Shown here one piece after another: positions 1-7,672 of a stretch of 18,562 bases of DNA (position 1 is its first letter; each line of letters opens with the position of its first letter). The notes beneath the pieces were generated by a model, which did not search any database, was not told the origin of the DNA, and was given only the letters and a program-made list of their open reading frames with translations. The DNA lies in NCBI GenBank assembly GCA_021808985.1, contig JAKBAQ010000025.1:1-18562 (forward strand). The letters are read 5' to 3'. The DNA comes from Pseudomonadota bacterium. GTDB lineage: Bacteria; Pseudomonadota; Alphaproteobacteria; Acetobacterales; Acetobacteraceae. Made by a program: the position numbers and the translations under genes.

Positions 1-2727
1 TTCAAGGTTATCAACGGCGAGGATGGGTTGCGCCGGGCGATCAAGCGCATCCGCCGCGAGGCCGAGGAGGGGGTGCGCGCGGGCTGCACGCATGTGATCC
101 TGACCGATGAGGCGATTTCGCCCGAGCGGGCGACCATTCCGATGATTCTCGCCACCGGCGCGGTGCATACCCATCTGGTCCGCCAGTCGCTGCGCACGTT
201 CACCAGCCTTAATGTCCGCTCGGCCGAGTGCCTGGATGTGCATTATTTCGCCGTGCTGGTCGGCGTGGGCGCCACCACGATCAACGCTTATCTGGCGCAG
301 GAATGCATCGCCGACCGGCATGCGCGCGGGCTGTTTGGCAAGCTGACGCTGAAGGAGTGCGTCTACCGCTACAAGAAGGCGGTGGATAAGGGGCTGCTCA
401 AGATCATGAGCAAGCTCGGCATTTCGGTCATCGCCTCTTATCGCGGGGGGTATAATTTCGAGGCCATCGGCCTCTCGCGCGCGCTGGTCGGCGAGTTCTT
501 CCCCGGCATGAACTCGCGCATTTCCGGCATCGGGCTGCCGGGCATCGCGCATAAGGTGCTGGGGCTGCATGAGGCGGCGTGGGGCGGCAATATCGTGCCG
601 CTGGAGATCGGCGGCATGTATCGCCTGCGCCGCGCGGGCGAGGCGCATGCGTTTGACAACAACGCCATCCATTTGCTGCAGACGGCGGTTGGCACCAACA
701 GCTACCAGCTCTACCGCCGCTATGCGGAATCGGTGCGCCAGCAGCGCCCGATCGCGCTGCGGGACCTGCTGGATTTCCGCACCGATGGGCTGACCCCGAT
801 TTCGGTCGACGATGTCGAGAGCATCACCGAAATCCGCAAGGTGCTGCTCGCGCCGGGGATTTCGCTGGGCGCGCTGAGCCCGGAGGCGCATGAGACGCTC
901 TCTATCGCGATGAACCGGATTGGCGCGCGCTCGGATTCCGGCGAGGGCGGCGAGGATGCCGCGCGCGCCGAGCCGCGCCCCAATGGGGACAATGCCTCCT
1001 CCGCCATCAAGCAGATCGCCTCGGGGCGCTTTGGTGTTACCGCCGAATATCTGAATGACTGCAAGGAGATCGAGATCAAGATCGCGCAGGGGGCGAAGCC
1101 GGGCGAGGGCGGGCAGCTGCCCGGCTTCAAGGTGACGGAGCTGATCGCGCGGCTGCGCCATTCGACCCCGGGGGTTACGCTCATCAGCCCGCCGCCGCAC
1201 CATGATATCTACTCCATCGAGGACCTGGCGCAGCTGATTTATGATCTCAAGCAGATCAACCCGCGCGCCACGGTATGCGTGAAGTTGGTCTCGCGCTCGG
1301 GCATCGGCACCATCGCGGCGGGCGTTGCCAAGGCGAAGGCGGATGCCATTCTCATCTCCGGCCATGTGGGCGGCACCGGGGCGTCGCCGCAATCCTCGGT
1401 GAAATATGCGGGGATGCCGTGGGAGATGGGCCTCTCCGAGGCGCATCAGGTGCTCATGCTCAACCGGCTGCGCCATCAGGTGACATTGCGGGCGGATGGC
1501 GGGATAAAGACCGGGCGGGATGTGGTCATCGCCGCCATGCTCGGCGCGGAGGAGTTCGGCATCGGCACCGCCTCGCTGGTCGCCATGGGCTGCATCATGG
1601 TGCGCCAGTGCCATTCCAACACATGCCCGGTCGGCGTGTGCGTGCAGGATGAGGAATTGCGCAAGAAGTTCGAGGGCACGCCGGAGAAGGTGATCAATCT
1701 GTTCTCCTTCATTGCCGAGGATGTGCGCGGGATTCTGGCCTCGCTGGGCTTCAAATCGCTGAAAGAGATCATCGGGCGGACGGATCTGCTGCATCAGGTG
1801 AGCCGTGGGGCGGATTATCTGGATGACCTCGACCTCAACCCTATTTTGGCCCAGGCCGACCCTGGCCCGCATGCGCGCTACTGCACCCGCAGCGGCCGCA
1901 ACGAGGTGCCGGAGACGCTGGACGCGCAGATGATCGCCGATGCGCAGCCATTTTTCCAAAATGGCGAGAAGATGCAGTTGCAGTACAACATCCGCAACAC
2001 GCACCGCGCCATCGGCACCAAGTTCAGCTCGCAGATCGTCGCCAGATACCGCAAGGCGAAGCTGCAGCCCGACCATGTGACCGTGCGGCTGCGCGGCTCG
2101 GCGGGGCAGTCGCTGGGCGCGTTTGCGGTGAGCGGGCTGAAGCTGGAAGTGTTCGGCGATTCCAATGATTATGTGGGCAAGGGGCTTTCGGGGGCGACCA
2201 TCGTGGTGCGGCCGGTGCCGTCCTCCAAACTGAAGACGAATGAAAACACGATCATGGGCAATACCTGCCTTTATGGCGCGACCTCGGGGCATCTGTTCGC
2301 CGCCGGGCGGGCGGGCGAGCGCTTCGCGGTGCGCAATTCCGGCGGGATCGCGGTGGTTGAGGGCATCGGCTCGAACGGGTGCGAGTACATGACCGGCGGC
2401 ACAGTGGTGGTGCTGGGCGAGGTGGGTGACAATTTTGGCGCCGGGTTTACCGGCGGCATGGCTTTTGTCTACGACCCGGCGCGGCAGTTCGAGCTGCGGC
2501 TGAACCCGGAATCGCTCAGCTGGCAGCGAGTCGCCACGCCGCATTGGGAGGGGGTGCTGAGATCCCTGATCGAGCGCCACGCGGCGGAGACGCAGAGCCG
2601 CTACGCGGCTGCCATTTTGAACGACTGGTCGCGTGAATCGGCGCATTTCTGGCAGGTGGTGCCTAAGGAATATGTGAAATATCTGCCGGCGCCGCTGTCG
2701 GACGAGGCGGTTGAGAAGCGTGCCTGA
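1..2727 (+). CDS. gltB: Glutamate synthase large subunit, C-terminal 908 residues (5' end outside window)
   Basis: Large (alpha) chain of NADPH-dependent glutamate synthase, which makes glutamate from 2-oxoglutarate and glutamine-derived ammonia in the cytoplasm. The frame is open from base 1, so the N-terminal amidotransferase domain lies upstream of the window. Visible in order: the central domain (about residues 1-250 of the fragment), the FMN-binding synthase domain with GHVGGTGASPQSSVKYAG (near residue 455), a 3Fe-4S cluster signature C-x5-C-x4-C at fragment residues 531, 537 and 542 (CIMVRQCHSNTC), and the C-terminal glycine-rich beta-helix domain (about 690-840, with repeats such as GLSGATIVV and YMTGGTVVVLG). 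The stop is TGA after KRA. The partner small subunit gltD is not immediately downstream; the next gene is a GST-like gene 57 bp away. Identification is very secure. Confidence 0.97.
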   Translation, partial: FKVINGEDGLRRAIKRIRREAEEGVRAGCTHVILTDEAISPERATIPMILATGAVHTHLVRQSLRTFTSLNVRSAECLDVHYFAVLVGVGATTINAYLAQECIADRHARGLFGKLTLKECVYRYKKAVDKGLLKIMSKLGISVIASYRGGYNFEAIGLSRALVGEFFPGMNSRISGIGLPGIAHKVLGLHEAAWGGNIVPLEIGGMYRLRRAGEAHAFDNNAIHLLQTAVGTNSYQLYRRYAESVRQQRPIALRDLLDFRTDGLTPISVDDVESITEIRKVLLAPGISLGALSPEAHETLSIAMNRIGARSDSGEGGEDAARAEPRPNGDNASSAIKQIASGRFGVTAEYLNDCKEIEIKIAQGAKPGEGGQLPGFKVTELIARLRHSTPGVTLISPPPHHDIYSIEDLAQLIYDLKQINPRATVCVKLVSRSGIGTIAAGVAKAKADAILISGHVGGTGASPQSSVKYAGMPWEMGLSEAHQVLMLNRLRHQVTLRADGGIKTGRDVVIAAMLGAEEFGIGTASLVAMGCIMVRQCHSNTCPVGVCVQDEELRKKFEGTPEKVINLFSFIAEDVRGILASLGFKSLKEIIGRTDLLHQVSRGADYLDDLDLNPILAQADPGPHARYCTRSGRNEVPETLDAQMIADAQPFFQNGEKMQLQYNIRNTHRAIGTKFSSQIVARYRKAKLQPDHVTVRLRGSAGQSLGAFAVSGLKLEVFGDSNDYVGKGLSGATIVVRPVPSSKLKTNENTIMGNTCLYGATSGHLFAAGRAGERFAVRNSGGIAVVEGIGSNGCEYMTGGTVVVLGEVGDNFGAGFTGGMAFVYDPARQFELRLNPESLSWQRVATPHWEGVLRSLIERHAAETQSRYAAAILNDWSRESAHFWQVVPKEYVKYLPAPLSDEAVEKRA

Positions 2728-2741
2728 GATGCGACGGTGCG

Positions 2742-2784
2742 GGCTCACTTTAAGTGCGCCCGCACTGGTGGCATAAAGTGAGCC
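2742..2784 (+). promoter_or_regulatory. Nested inverted repeat abutting the GST start codon
   Basis: Perfect 10-bp inverted repeat: GGCTCACTTT at 2742-2751 and AAAGTGAGCC at 2775-2784, the right arm ending at the base before the ATG. Inside lies a second hairpin, AGTGC (2753-2757), GCCC loop, GCACT (2762-2766). No clear Shine-Dalgarno sequence is seen other than the weak GTGAG inside the right arm. There is no T-run, so this is not a typical intrinsic terminator. It could be an attenuating or terminating structure after gltB, a hairpin controlling initiation of the GST gene, or a protein operator. The structure is seen; the role is inferred. Confidence 0.5.
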
Positions 2785-3453
2785 ATGCGAGTCCTGTATC
2801 ATCTGCCTTTGTCGCCCTTCGCCCGCAAAGTGCGTCTGGTTCTGGCCGAGCGGCGGCTGCCGTTTGAGCTGCGGGTGGAAAAAGTGTGGGAACGGCGGCC
2901 GGAATATCTGGAGCTGAACCCGGCCTGCACGGTGCCAACACTGGTTGAGGATAGCGGGCTGGTTGTTCCTGATTCGGCGGTGATCTGCGAGTATCTGGAG
3001 GAAGCCTATCCGGATATGACGCTGCTCGGGCTCAACATGGCGGAGCGCGTGGAATCGCGCCGGCTGGTTAAATGGTTCGATGAGAAGTTCTTCAGCGAGG
3101 TGGGGCGTAACCTCGTATGGGAGAAGAACATGAAGCAGGCGCTGCGCCTGGGCGCGCCGGAAGCCGGGGCGCTGCGCGCGGGCTATGCCAATTTGAAGCA
3201 GCATCTGCTCTATATCGGCTGGCTGGCCGAACATAGGCGCTGGCTGGCGGGGGAGACGCTCTCGCTCGCGGATTTCGCGGCCGCCGCGCAGCTCTCCTCG
3301 CTGGATTTCATCGGCGATATTGACTGGAATATCTCCCCCGCCGCCAAGGACTGGTATGCGCGCATGAAATCCCGCCCCGCCTTCCGCGCGGTGCTGGCCG
3401 ACCGCATTAACGGCCAAGCGCCGCCGCCGCATTACGCGGATTTGGATTTTTGA
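2785..3453 (+). CDS. Glutathione S-transferase family protein
   Basis: 222-residue cytosolic protein of usual GST length. The N-terminal thioredoxin-like domain (about 1-75) starts with a beta strand and SPFARKVRL (9-17), where Ser9 is the candidate residue for activating glutathione. It has the expected cis-proline in VPTL (Pro50) and the glutathione gamma-glutamyl binding element DSAVICEYLEE (62-72, equivalent to the family ESxxIxxYL). The C-terminal part is the all-helical domain, with LADFAAAAQLSSLDF near residue 160-175 matching the helix that carries the family N-capping Asp. The substrate cannot be told from sequence. Its stop codon overlaps the TTG start of the next gene, so the two are probably cotranslated. 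The start is placed at the ATG directly after the inverted repeat at 2742-2784. Confidence 0.88.
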   Translation: MRVLYHLPLSPFARKVRLVLAERRLPFELRVEKVWERRPEYLELNPACTVPTLVEDSGLVVPDSAVICEYLEEAYPDMTLLGLNMAERVESRRLVKWFDEKFFSEVGRNLVWEKNMKQALRLGAPEAGALRAGYANLKQHLLYIGWLAEHRRWLAGETLSLADFAAAAQLSSLDFIGDIDWNISPAAKDWYARMKSRPAFRAVLADRINGQAPPPHYADLDF

Positions 3454-4301
3454 GCCAAACCCTCCTCGTTTTCGGGTTTGGCTATACCGGCCGGGCGATT
3501 GCCAGGGCCGCGGCGGCGGCGGGGTTTGGCGTTGCCGCCACCTCGCGCAACCCGGCGGGGCGGGAGGTGGAACCGGGGGTTGAGATCATCGCCTTCGCGG
3601 ATGCCGGGCCGGCCATTGAGGGTGCTACCCATATCATCACCACCGCCGCGCCGGATGAGGACGGGGACCCGGTGCTTGCCCGCTATGCCGGGCAGATTGC
3701 CAGGGCGCGGGCGCTGCGCTGGATCGGGTATCTCTCCACCACCGGGGTTTACGGCGATGCGGGCGGCGCCTGGGTGGATGAGGATAGCGCGCCCAACCCG
3801 GGATCACCGCGCACGCGCCGGCGGGTGGCCGCCGAGGCGGCGTGGATGCGGTTTGCCGTGGCGGTGGATATTTTCCGGCTCGCGGGGATTTATGGCCCCG
3901 GCCGCTCGATGTTCGATGATCTGCGCGCGGGGACCGCGCGGCGGGTGGTGAAGCCGGGGCATTTGTTCGGCCGTATCCACCGTGACGACATTGCCAGGGG
4001 CGTGCTGGCGGCGATGCGGCGGGGAGCCGGGCCGGGGGGCAGTATTTTCAATTTCGCCGATGACGAGCCGGCGGCCAGCGCTGATGTGGTGGTGGAGGCG
4101 GCGCGCCTGCTTGGCGTGGCGCCGCCCGCGCCGGTTGAGTTCGCGCAGGCGGCACCCCTGATGAGCCCGATGGGCCTGAGCTTCTGGGCAGAGAACCGCC
4201 GTGTGGCCAATGCGAAAACCAAGGCGGCGCTGGGGCTTGAATGGCTCTACCCGACCTACCGGGAGGGGTTAGCCGCCATCCTCCAGCAGGAAAAATCCTG
4301 A
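3450..4301 (+). CDS. NAD(P)-dependent epimerase/SDR family oxidoreductase (YeeZ-like)
   Basis: 283-residue protein with an N-terminal Rossmann fold: VFGFGYTGRAIA gives GxGxxG at residues 9-14. Strand beta-4 and the following active-site strand read ITTAAP (63-68) and YLSTTGVYGD (94-103), and FRLAGIYGPGRS follows, all typical of the extended/atypical SDR (COG0451) superfamily. The Tyr-xxx-Lys pair of catalytic SDRs is not recognisable; the Tyr of VYGD is followed by Gly/Asp/Ala. It may act on a small nucleotide-linked or lipid substrate, but no substrate can be assigned. The start is TTG at 3450, whose last two bases are the first two of the TGA stop of the upstream GST gene. This gives the first residues MSQTLLVFGFG, so the Rossmann strand begins where expected. 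No closer ATG start exists in frame before the glycine motif. Confidence 0.85.
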   Translation: MSQTLLVFGFGYTGRAIARAAAAAGFGVAATSRNPAGREVEPGVEIIAFADAGPAIEGATHIITTAAPDEDGDPVLARYAGQIARARALRWIGYLSTTGVYGDAGGAWVDEDSAPNPGSPRTRRRVAAEAAWMRFAVAVDIFRLAGIYGPGRSMFDDLRAGTARRVVKPGHLFGRIHRDDIARGVLAAMRRGAGPGGSIFNFADDEPAASADVVVEAARLLGVAPPAPVEFAQAAPLMSPMGLSFWAENRRVANAKTKAALGLEWLYPTYREGLAAILQQEKS

Positions 4302-4309
4302 ATCCCGGC

Positions 4310-4335
4310 GCGCTTGCCTGGCGAGAGCATTTTTT
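4310..4335 (+). terminator. Candidate intrinsic terminator after the SDR gene
   Basis: Eight bases after the SDR stop, GCGCTTG (4310-4316) can pair with CGAGAGC (4322-4328) around a CCTGG loop, with one G/A mismatch and one G-T wobble. An A and a run of six T (4330-4335) follow. The stem is imperfect, so this is a moderate call. It would end the gltB-GST-SDR transcript. Confidence 0.4.
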
Positions 4336-4840
4336 GTTCACCCGGATATCCGACGCTATGTTCGGGCACTCAATTTCATCCGGTTAAATTCAATCTTCTT
4401 AAATTCAATCTTCCGGTTCAACCTGGCTGGATATTGCTTGGGATTATTGGCTTCCAGAAACAACCATGGCTTGGTTTTTTGGTTTTTCTCTTAAAAATCT
4501 TGTTGTAAGAAAAAAATTCATCACCAAAAATAACTCATAAATAATTATGATTACAAACTTGTGGTGCTCCAGAAAAATCGGAAACCGCAACGTAAGAACA
4601 AGAGGCTCAAACCCCAAAACAAGGAATAAAATCGAAAAGATACGCCGCAACACCTTCGTTTTTGTCATGGCCGCAACACCCCCCCCGCTCAGTTAAATCC
4701 GCATTTGCCGGTTGAGTGGCGGACAAGCTCGTTCACTATAAGAAATAATTACATTTTTGAATTTGTGGTGTGACGAATCCATGATGTTTGCCTCATCCAG
4801 GATGAGGACTGCGCCGGTAATCCGTCTGGCAGACGCATGC
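4336..4840. other. AT-rich intergenic region without a recognisable gene
   Basis: About 500 bp between the SDR stop and the stop of the convergent hydrolase. From about 4336 to 4770 the composition is much richer in A+T than any coding part of the window, with A- and T-runs such as GGTTTTTTGGTTTTTC near 4472. Small features: a tandem direct repeat TTAAATTCAATCTT at 4384-4397 and 4399-4412; a run of eight C at 4679-4686; two loosely similar 28-bp stretches ending in TTGTGGTG (4539-4566 and 4743-4770, 21/28 matches by eye). The short open frames here (for example 4444-4668 minus, 4314-4508 plus) show no family resemblance and look like chance translations. I see no tRNA or other RNA gene. Confidence 0.6.
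4791..4835 (-). terminator. Two small hairpins downstream of the hydrolase stop
   Basis: Just beyond the hydrolase stop codon on the minus strand lie CGTCT-GGC-AGACG (4823-4835) and then the perfect palindrome CCTCATCC-A-GGATGAGG (4791-4807). Neither is followed by a T-run on the minus strand, so if they end transcription they would do so weakly or with Rho. The inverted repeats are clear; the terminator role is a guess from position. Confidence 0.3.
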
Positions 4841-5581
4841 TCACGCGCGCGCCAGATATTCTCCCACGGTCTCGCACAGCAGTGCCAGATCTGCCGCGCG
4901 TGAGAGCCGGTGGTCGCCATCCTTGACGAATATCAGCCGCACATCCTCGCTCATCAGCCGTTCCGCCAGCAGCAGGCTGTGTTGCCAGGGCACATCGGCG
5001 TCGCGCATGCCGTGCAGCACGCGCACCGGGCCGGTGAAGGGGATCGGCGCGTCCAGCACCAGGTGGTTTGCGCCGTCTTCCAGGAGTTTCAGGGTGAGCG
5101 GTGTTGGCGGGCCGTATTGGCTGGGCTGGTGGATCACCCCCTTGGTGCGCAGCTCAGCCCATTCGGCGGCGCCCAGTTCGGGCTTCATCAGCCGTTCAGT
5201 GAAATCCGGCGCGGGGGCGATGAGCACCATGGCCCGCACCCGCGCCAGGGCGCGGGCGAGCAGCAGGGCGATCCATCCGCCCATCGAGGAGCCGACCAGC
5301 AGCAGCTCGCGCTCAGGCGCCGCCACCGCCACCACATGCGCGGCATCGGCCGCCCAGGCGCCGATGCAGCCATCGACGAACGCGCCGGCTGACTGGCCGT
5401 GGCCGGCATAATCGAAACGGAGCATCGCCTGGCCGCGGGCGCGGCACATGTCCCACAGGGCCATGGCCTTGGTGCCGCCCATGTCGGAGGCGAAGCCGGG
5501 GCAGAACACCACCACCGGCCCGGCGCCGTCGAGAAACTCATACGCCAGCGCCATATCAGGCACCCGGAATGTTACCGCCAC
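4841..5581 (-). CDS. Alpha/beta hydrolase, ABHD10/palmitoyl-thioesterase-like
   Basis: 246-residue cytoplasmic serine hydrolase with a single alpha/beta fold. The nucleophile elbow is GSSMG with Ser99. The acid is probably Asp194 in HGMRDADVP, and the base His224 in DGDHRLS. The N-terminal stretch CPGFASDMGGTKAMAL followed by RFDYAGHGQS (55-64) resembles the ABHD10 acyl-protein thioesterase/acyl-glucuronide esterase group common in alphaproteobacteria; the physiological substrate is unknown. The start is GTG at 5581, chosen because a strong Shine-Dalgarno AAGGGGAG sits six bases upstream on the minus strand. The gene stands alone, divergent from the GT4 gene with only 43 bp between the two start codons. 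Confidence 0.88.
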   Translation of the reverse strand: MAVTFRVPDMALAYEFLDGAGPVVVFCPGFASDMGGTKAMALWDMCRARGQAMLRFDYAGHGQSAGAFVDGCIGAWAADAAHVVAVAAPERELLLVGSSMGGWIALLLARALARVRAMVLIAPAPDFTERLMKPELGAAEWAELRTKGVIHQPSQYGPPTPLTLKLLEDGANHLVLDAPIPFTGPVRVLHGMRDADVPWQHSLLLAERLMSEDVRLIFVKDGDHRLSRAADLALLCETVGEYLARA

Positions 5582-5624
5582 TGTAATCTCCCCTTAAGCC
5601 GTAATCCGTGGTAGCGCCCGCGCC

Positions 5625-6761
5625 ATGATTGATCGACCCATGACGATTCTCCAAGTGCTGCCAAAGCTCGATACCGGCGGTGCTGAACGGGTCGTGATAG
5701 AAATCGCCGAGGCGGTGCGGGCGTGCGGGCATGTCGCGCTGATTGCCGCCGAGCCGGGGGCGCTGAGCAGCGCGGCCGCGCGGGCGGGGGCGGAGGTTAT
5801 CAACCTGCCGCTGGCCAGCAAGTCTCCCTTCACCATCCGGCGCAATGCCAGGCGGCTGGAGACGCTGATTGCCGAGCGCGGGGTGGACTTGGTGCATGCC
5901 CATTCGCGCGCGCCGGCATGGTCGGCCTATTGGGCGACGCGGCGCACGAAGACGCCGTTCGTGACGACGTATCATGGCGTTTACAGCGAGAAGAACGCCT
6001 TCAAGCACCGGTATAATGCGGTTATGGCGCGCGGGGAGCGGGTGATCGCGGTGAGCGCGTTCATCGCCGCGCTGGTGCGCGCGCGCTATGGCCTGGGCGA
6101 GGACAGGCTGCGGGTTGTGCTCGGCGGGGTTGATACGGTCAAATTCGATCCGGCCAATGTTCTGGGGGACCGGGTGGCGCGCCTGAGCCGGGACTGGCGG
6201 GTGGATATGAGCCGCCACATTATCATGCTGCCGGGGCGGCTGACCTCATGGAAAGGGCAGAAGGTGCTGATCTCGGCGCTGGCCAGGCTGCGCCATGCGG
6301 GGGCGATTGCCGTGCTGGCCGGTGGCGACCAGGGGCGCGGCGCCTATGCCGCCAGCCTTGCCGCCCATGCCGAGGCGCTTGGCGTGGCGGAGCGGGTGCG
6401 CATAGCCGGGCATAATGAGGATATGCCAGCGGCCATGATGCTGGCGGATGTCATCGTCAACGCCTCCACCAATCCGGAGGCGTTTGGGCGCACCATCGTG
6501 GAGGCGCAGGCGATGGGGCGGATGGTGATCGCCACCGACCATGGCGGCGCGCGGGAGACGATTATTCCGGGTGAGACCGGCTTTCTGGTGCCGCCGGGCG
6601 ATGCCGGGGCGCTGGCGGAGGCGATTGACATGGCGCTGGACATGCCGGCCGAGGAGCGCATTGCCTGGGGGCGGCATGCGCGGGAGCATATCGTGGCGCA
6701 TCACTCCATCGCCGCCATGCAGCAGGCGGTGCTCGATGTGTATGCGGAGCTGCTGGCATGA
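5625..6761 (+). CDS. Glycosyltransferase family 4 (LPS/envelope type)
   Basis: 378-residue retaining GT-B glycosyltransferase. The N-terminal domain starts with ILQVLPKLDTGGAER (GGAER at 18-22, acceptor side). The C-terminal nucleotide-sugar domain has PGRLTSWKGQ (the PGRL...KG element), the E-x7-E motif EAFGRTIVE with Glu285 and Glu293, and GETGFLVPPGD. It probably adds a sugar to lipopolysaccharide core or another surface glycan at the inner face of the cytoplasmic membrane; the sugar is not predictable. Two ATG starts are possible, 5625 and 5640; neither has a strong Shine-Dalgarno, and 5625 is kept as the longer form. The stop overlaps the next gene's start as ATGA, so GT4 and GT9 are translationally coupled. 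Confidence 0.9.
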   Translation: MIDRPMTILQVLPKLDTGGAERVVIEIAEAVRACGHVALIAAEPGALSSAAARAGAEVINLPLASKSPFTIRRNARRLETLIAERGVDLVHAHSRAPAWSAYWATRRTKTPFVTTYHGVYSEKNAFKHRYNAVMARGERVIAVSAFIAALVRARYGLGEDRLRVVLGGVDTVKFDPANVLGDRVARLSRDWRVDMSRHIIMLPGRLTSWKGQKVLISALARLRHAGAIAVLAGGDQGRGAYAASLAAHAEALGVAERVRIAGHNEDMPAAMMLADVIVNASTNPEAFGRTIVEAQAMGRMVIATDHGGARETIIPGETGFLVPPGDAGALAEAIDMALDMPAEERIAWGRHAREHIVAHHSIAAMQQAVLDVYAELLA

Positions 6762-7642
6762 GAATTCTCGTCATCAAGCACGGCGCGCTGGGTGACATAT
6801 TGCTCAGCCTGCCGGCCATGGCCGCGATCCGCGCGGCGCATCCGGGCGCGCGGATCAGCCTGCTGACCACCAAGCCCTATGCCGGGCTGCTGGGCGCCAG
6901 CCCGTGGTTTGACCATGTGAGCATCGACGCCCGCCCGAAAGCCTGGAACCTGCCCGCCTTGTGGCGGCTGCGCCGCCAGCTGCGCGGGTTTGACATGGTG
7001 TATGACCTGCAGACCTCGGGCCGCAGCACGCGCTATTTCAGCCTTGCGGGGCGTCCGCCATGGTCGGGCATCGCCAAGGGCTGCGCTTTTCCGGATGCCG
7101 ACCCCAACCGCAAGACCACCCATACCCGCGAGCGGCTGCGGGGCCAGTTGCGGGCCGCCGGGATTATGGAATTGCCGGCGCCTAACCTCTCCTGGCTGCT
7201 GCGCGCGGATGTTTCGGCGTTTCAGCTGCCGGAGCAGTTTATTTTGCTGGTTCCCGGCGCGGCGCCGCACCGGCCGGAGAAACGCTGGCCGGAGGAGAAT
7301 TTCGCGCGGCTGGCGCGGGCTTTGCCGTTGCCCGCCGTGATCGTGGGCGGGGCGGCGGAGGTTGCGCTGGCGCGCGAAATTCCGGGCCTCAACCTCGCGG
7401 GGCGGACCAGTTTTTTTGAACTCGCCGCCATTACCGCCCGGGCGGCGCTCGCGATTGGCAATGATACCGGCCCCATGCATCTGGCGGCGGCGCTGGGGAT
7501 ACCATCGGTCGTGCTGTTCTCTGGCGCCAGCGACCCGGCGCTGACCGCGCCGCGCTATCCCGATGGCGGGTGGCCGGTTATTCTGCGCGCGCCAAACCTG
7601 CGTGATCTTCCGGTTGCGCAGGTGCTGGCCTCCCTGCCATAA
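6758..7642 (+). CDS. Glycosyltransferase family 9 (heptosyltransferase-like)
   Basis: 294-residue inverting GT-B enzyme of the heptosyltransferase (WaaC/WaaF/WaaQ) family. It starts with the typical MRILVIKHGALGDILLSLPA (conserved Gly-Asp at 12-13). The C-terminal domain has LVPGAAP (164-170), KRWPEENFARLA (175-186) and the family hallmark GNDTGPMHLAAALG (234-247), followed by PSVVLFSGASDP. It is shorter than the roughly 320-350 residues usual for E. coli heptosyltransferases, and its donor may be heptose or another sugar. Together with the upstream GT4 gene it forms a small envelope glycan unit (ATGA overlap at 6758). thrS begins 30 bp after its stop, so it is likely read on the same transcript. 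Confidence 0.9.
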   Translation: MRILVIKHGALGDILLSLPAMAAIRAAHPGARISLLTTKPYAGLLGASPWFDHVSIDARPKAWNLPALWRLRRQLRGFDMVYDLQTSGRSTRYFSLAGRPPWSGIAKGCAFPDADPNRKTTHTRERLRGQLRAAGIMELPAPNLSWLLRADVSAFQLPEQFILLVPGAAPHRPEKRWPEENFARLARALPLPAVIVGGAAEVALAREIPGLNLAGRTSFFELAAITARAALAIGNDTGPMHLAAALGIPSVVLFSGASDPALTAPRYPDGGWPVILRAPNLRDLPVAQVLASLP

Positions 7643-7672
7643 CGCGCCGTCCTTAACATTTTGAGAGTTCAC

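Noticed and set aside
4414..4426. GGTTCAACC resembling a tRNA T-loop
   Set aside because: No acceptor stem, anticodon arm or CCA end could be built around it.
4444..4668. 74-codon hydrophobic open frame in the AT-rich region (minus strand)
   Set aside because: Its hydrophobicity follows from A/T-rich codons; no convincing ribosome-binding site or family match. A small membrane protein cannot be fully excluded.
4679..4686. Run of eight C, possible phase-variable tract
   Set aside because: Not inside or directly before a supported gene.
7661..7672. TTG start for thrS four codons upstream
   Set aside because: Homology and the ribosome-binding site favour the ATG at 7673.
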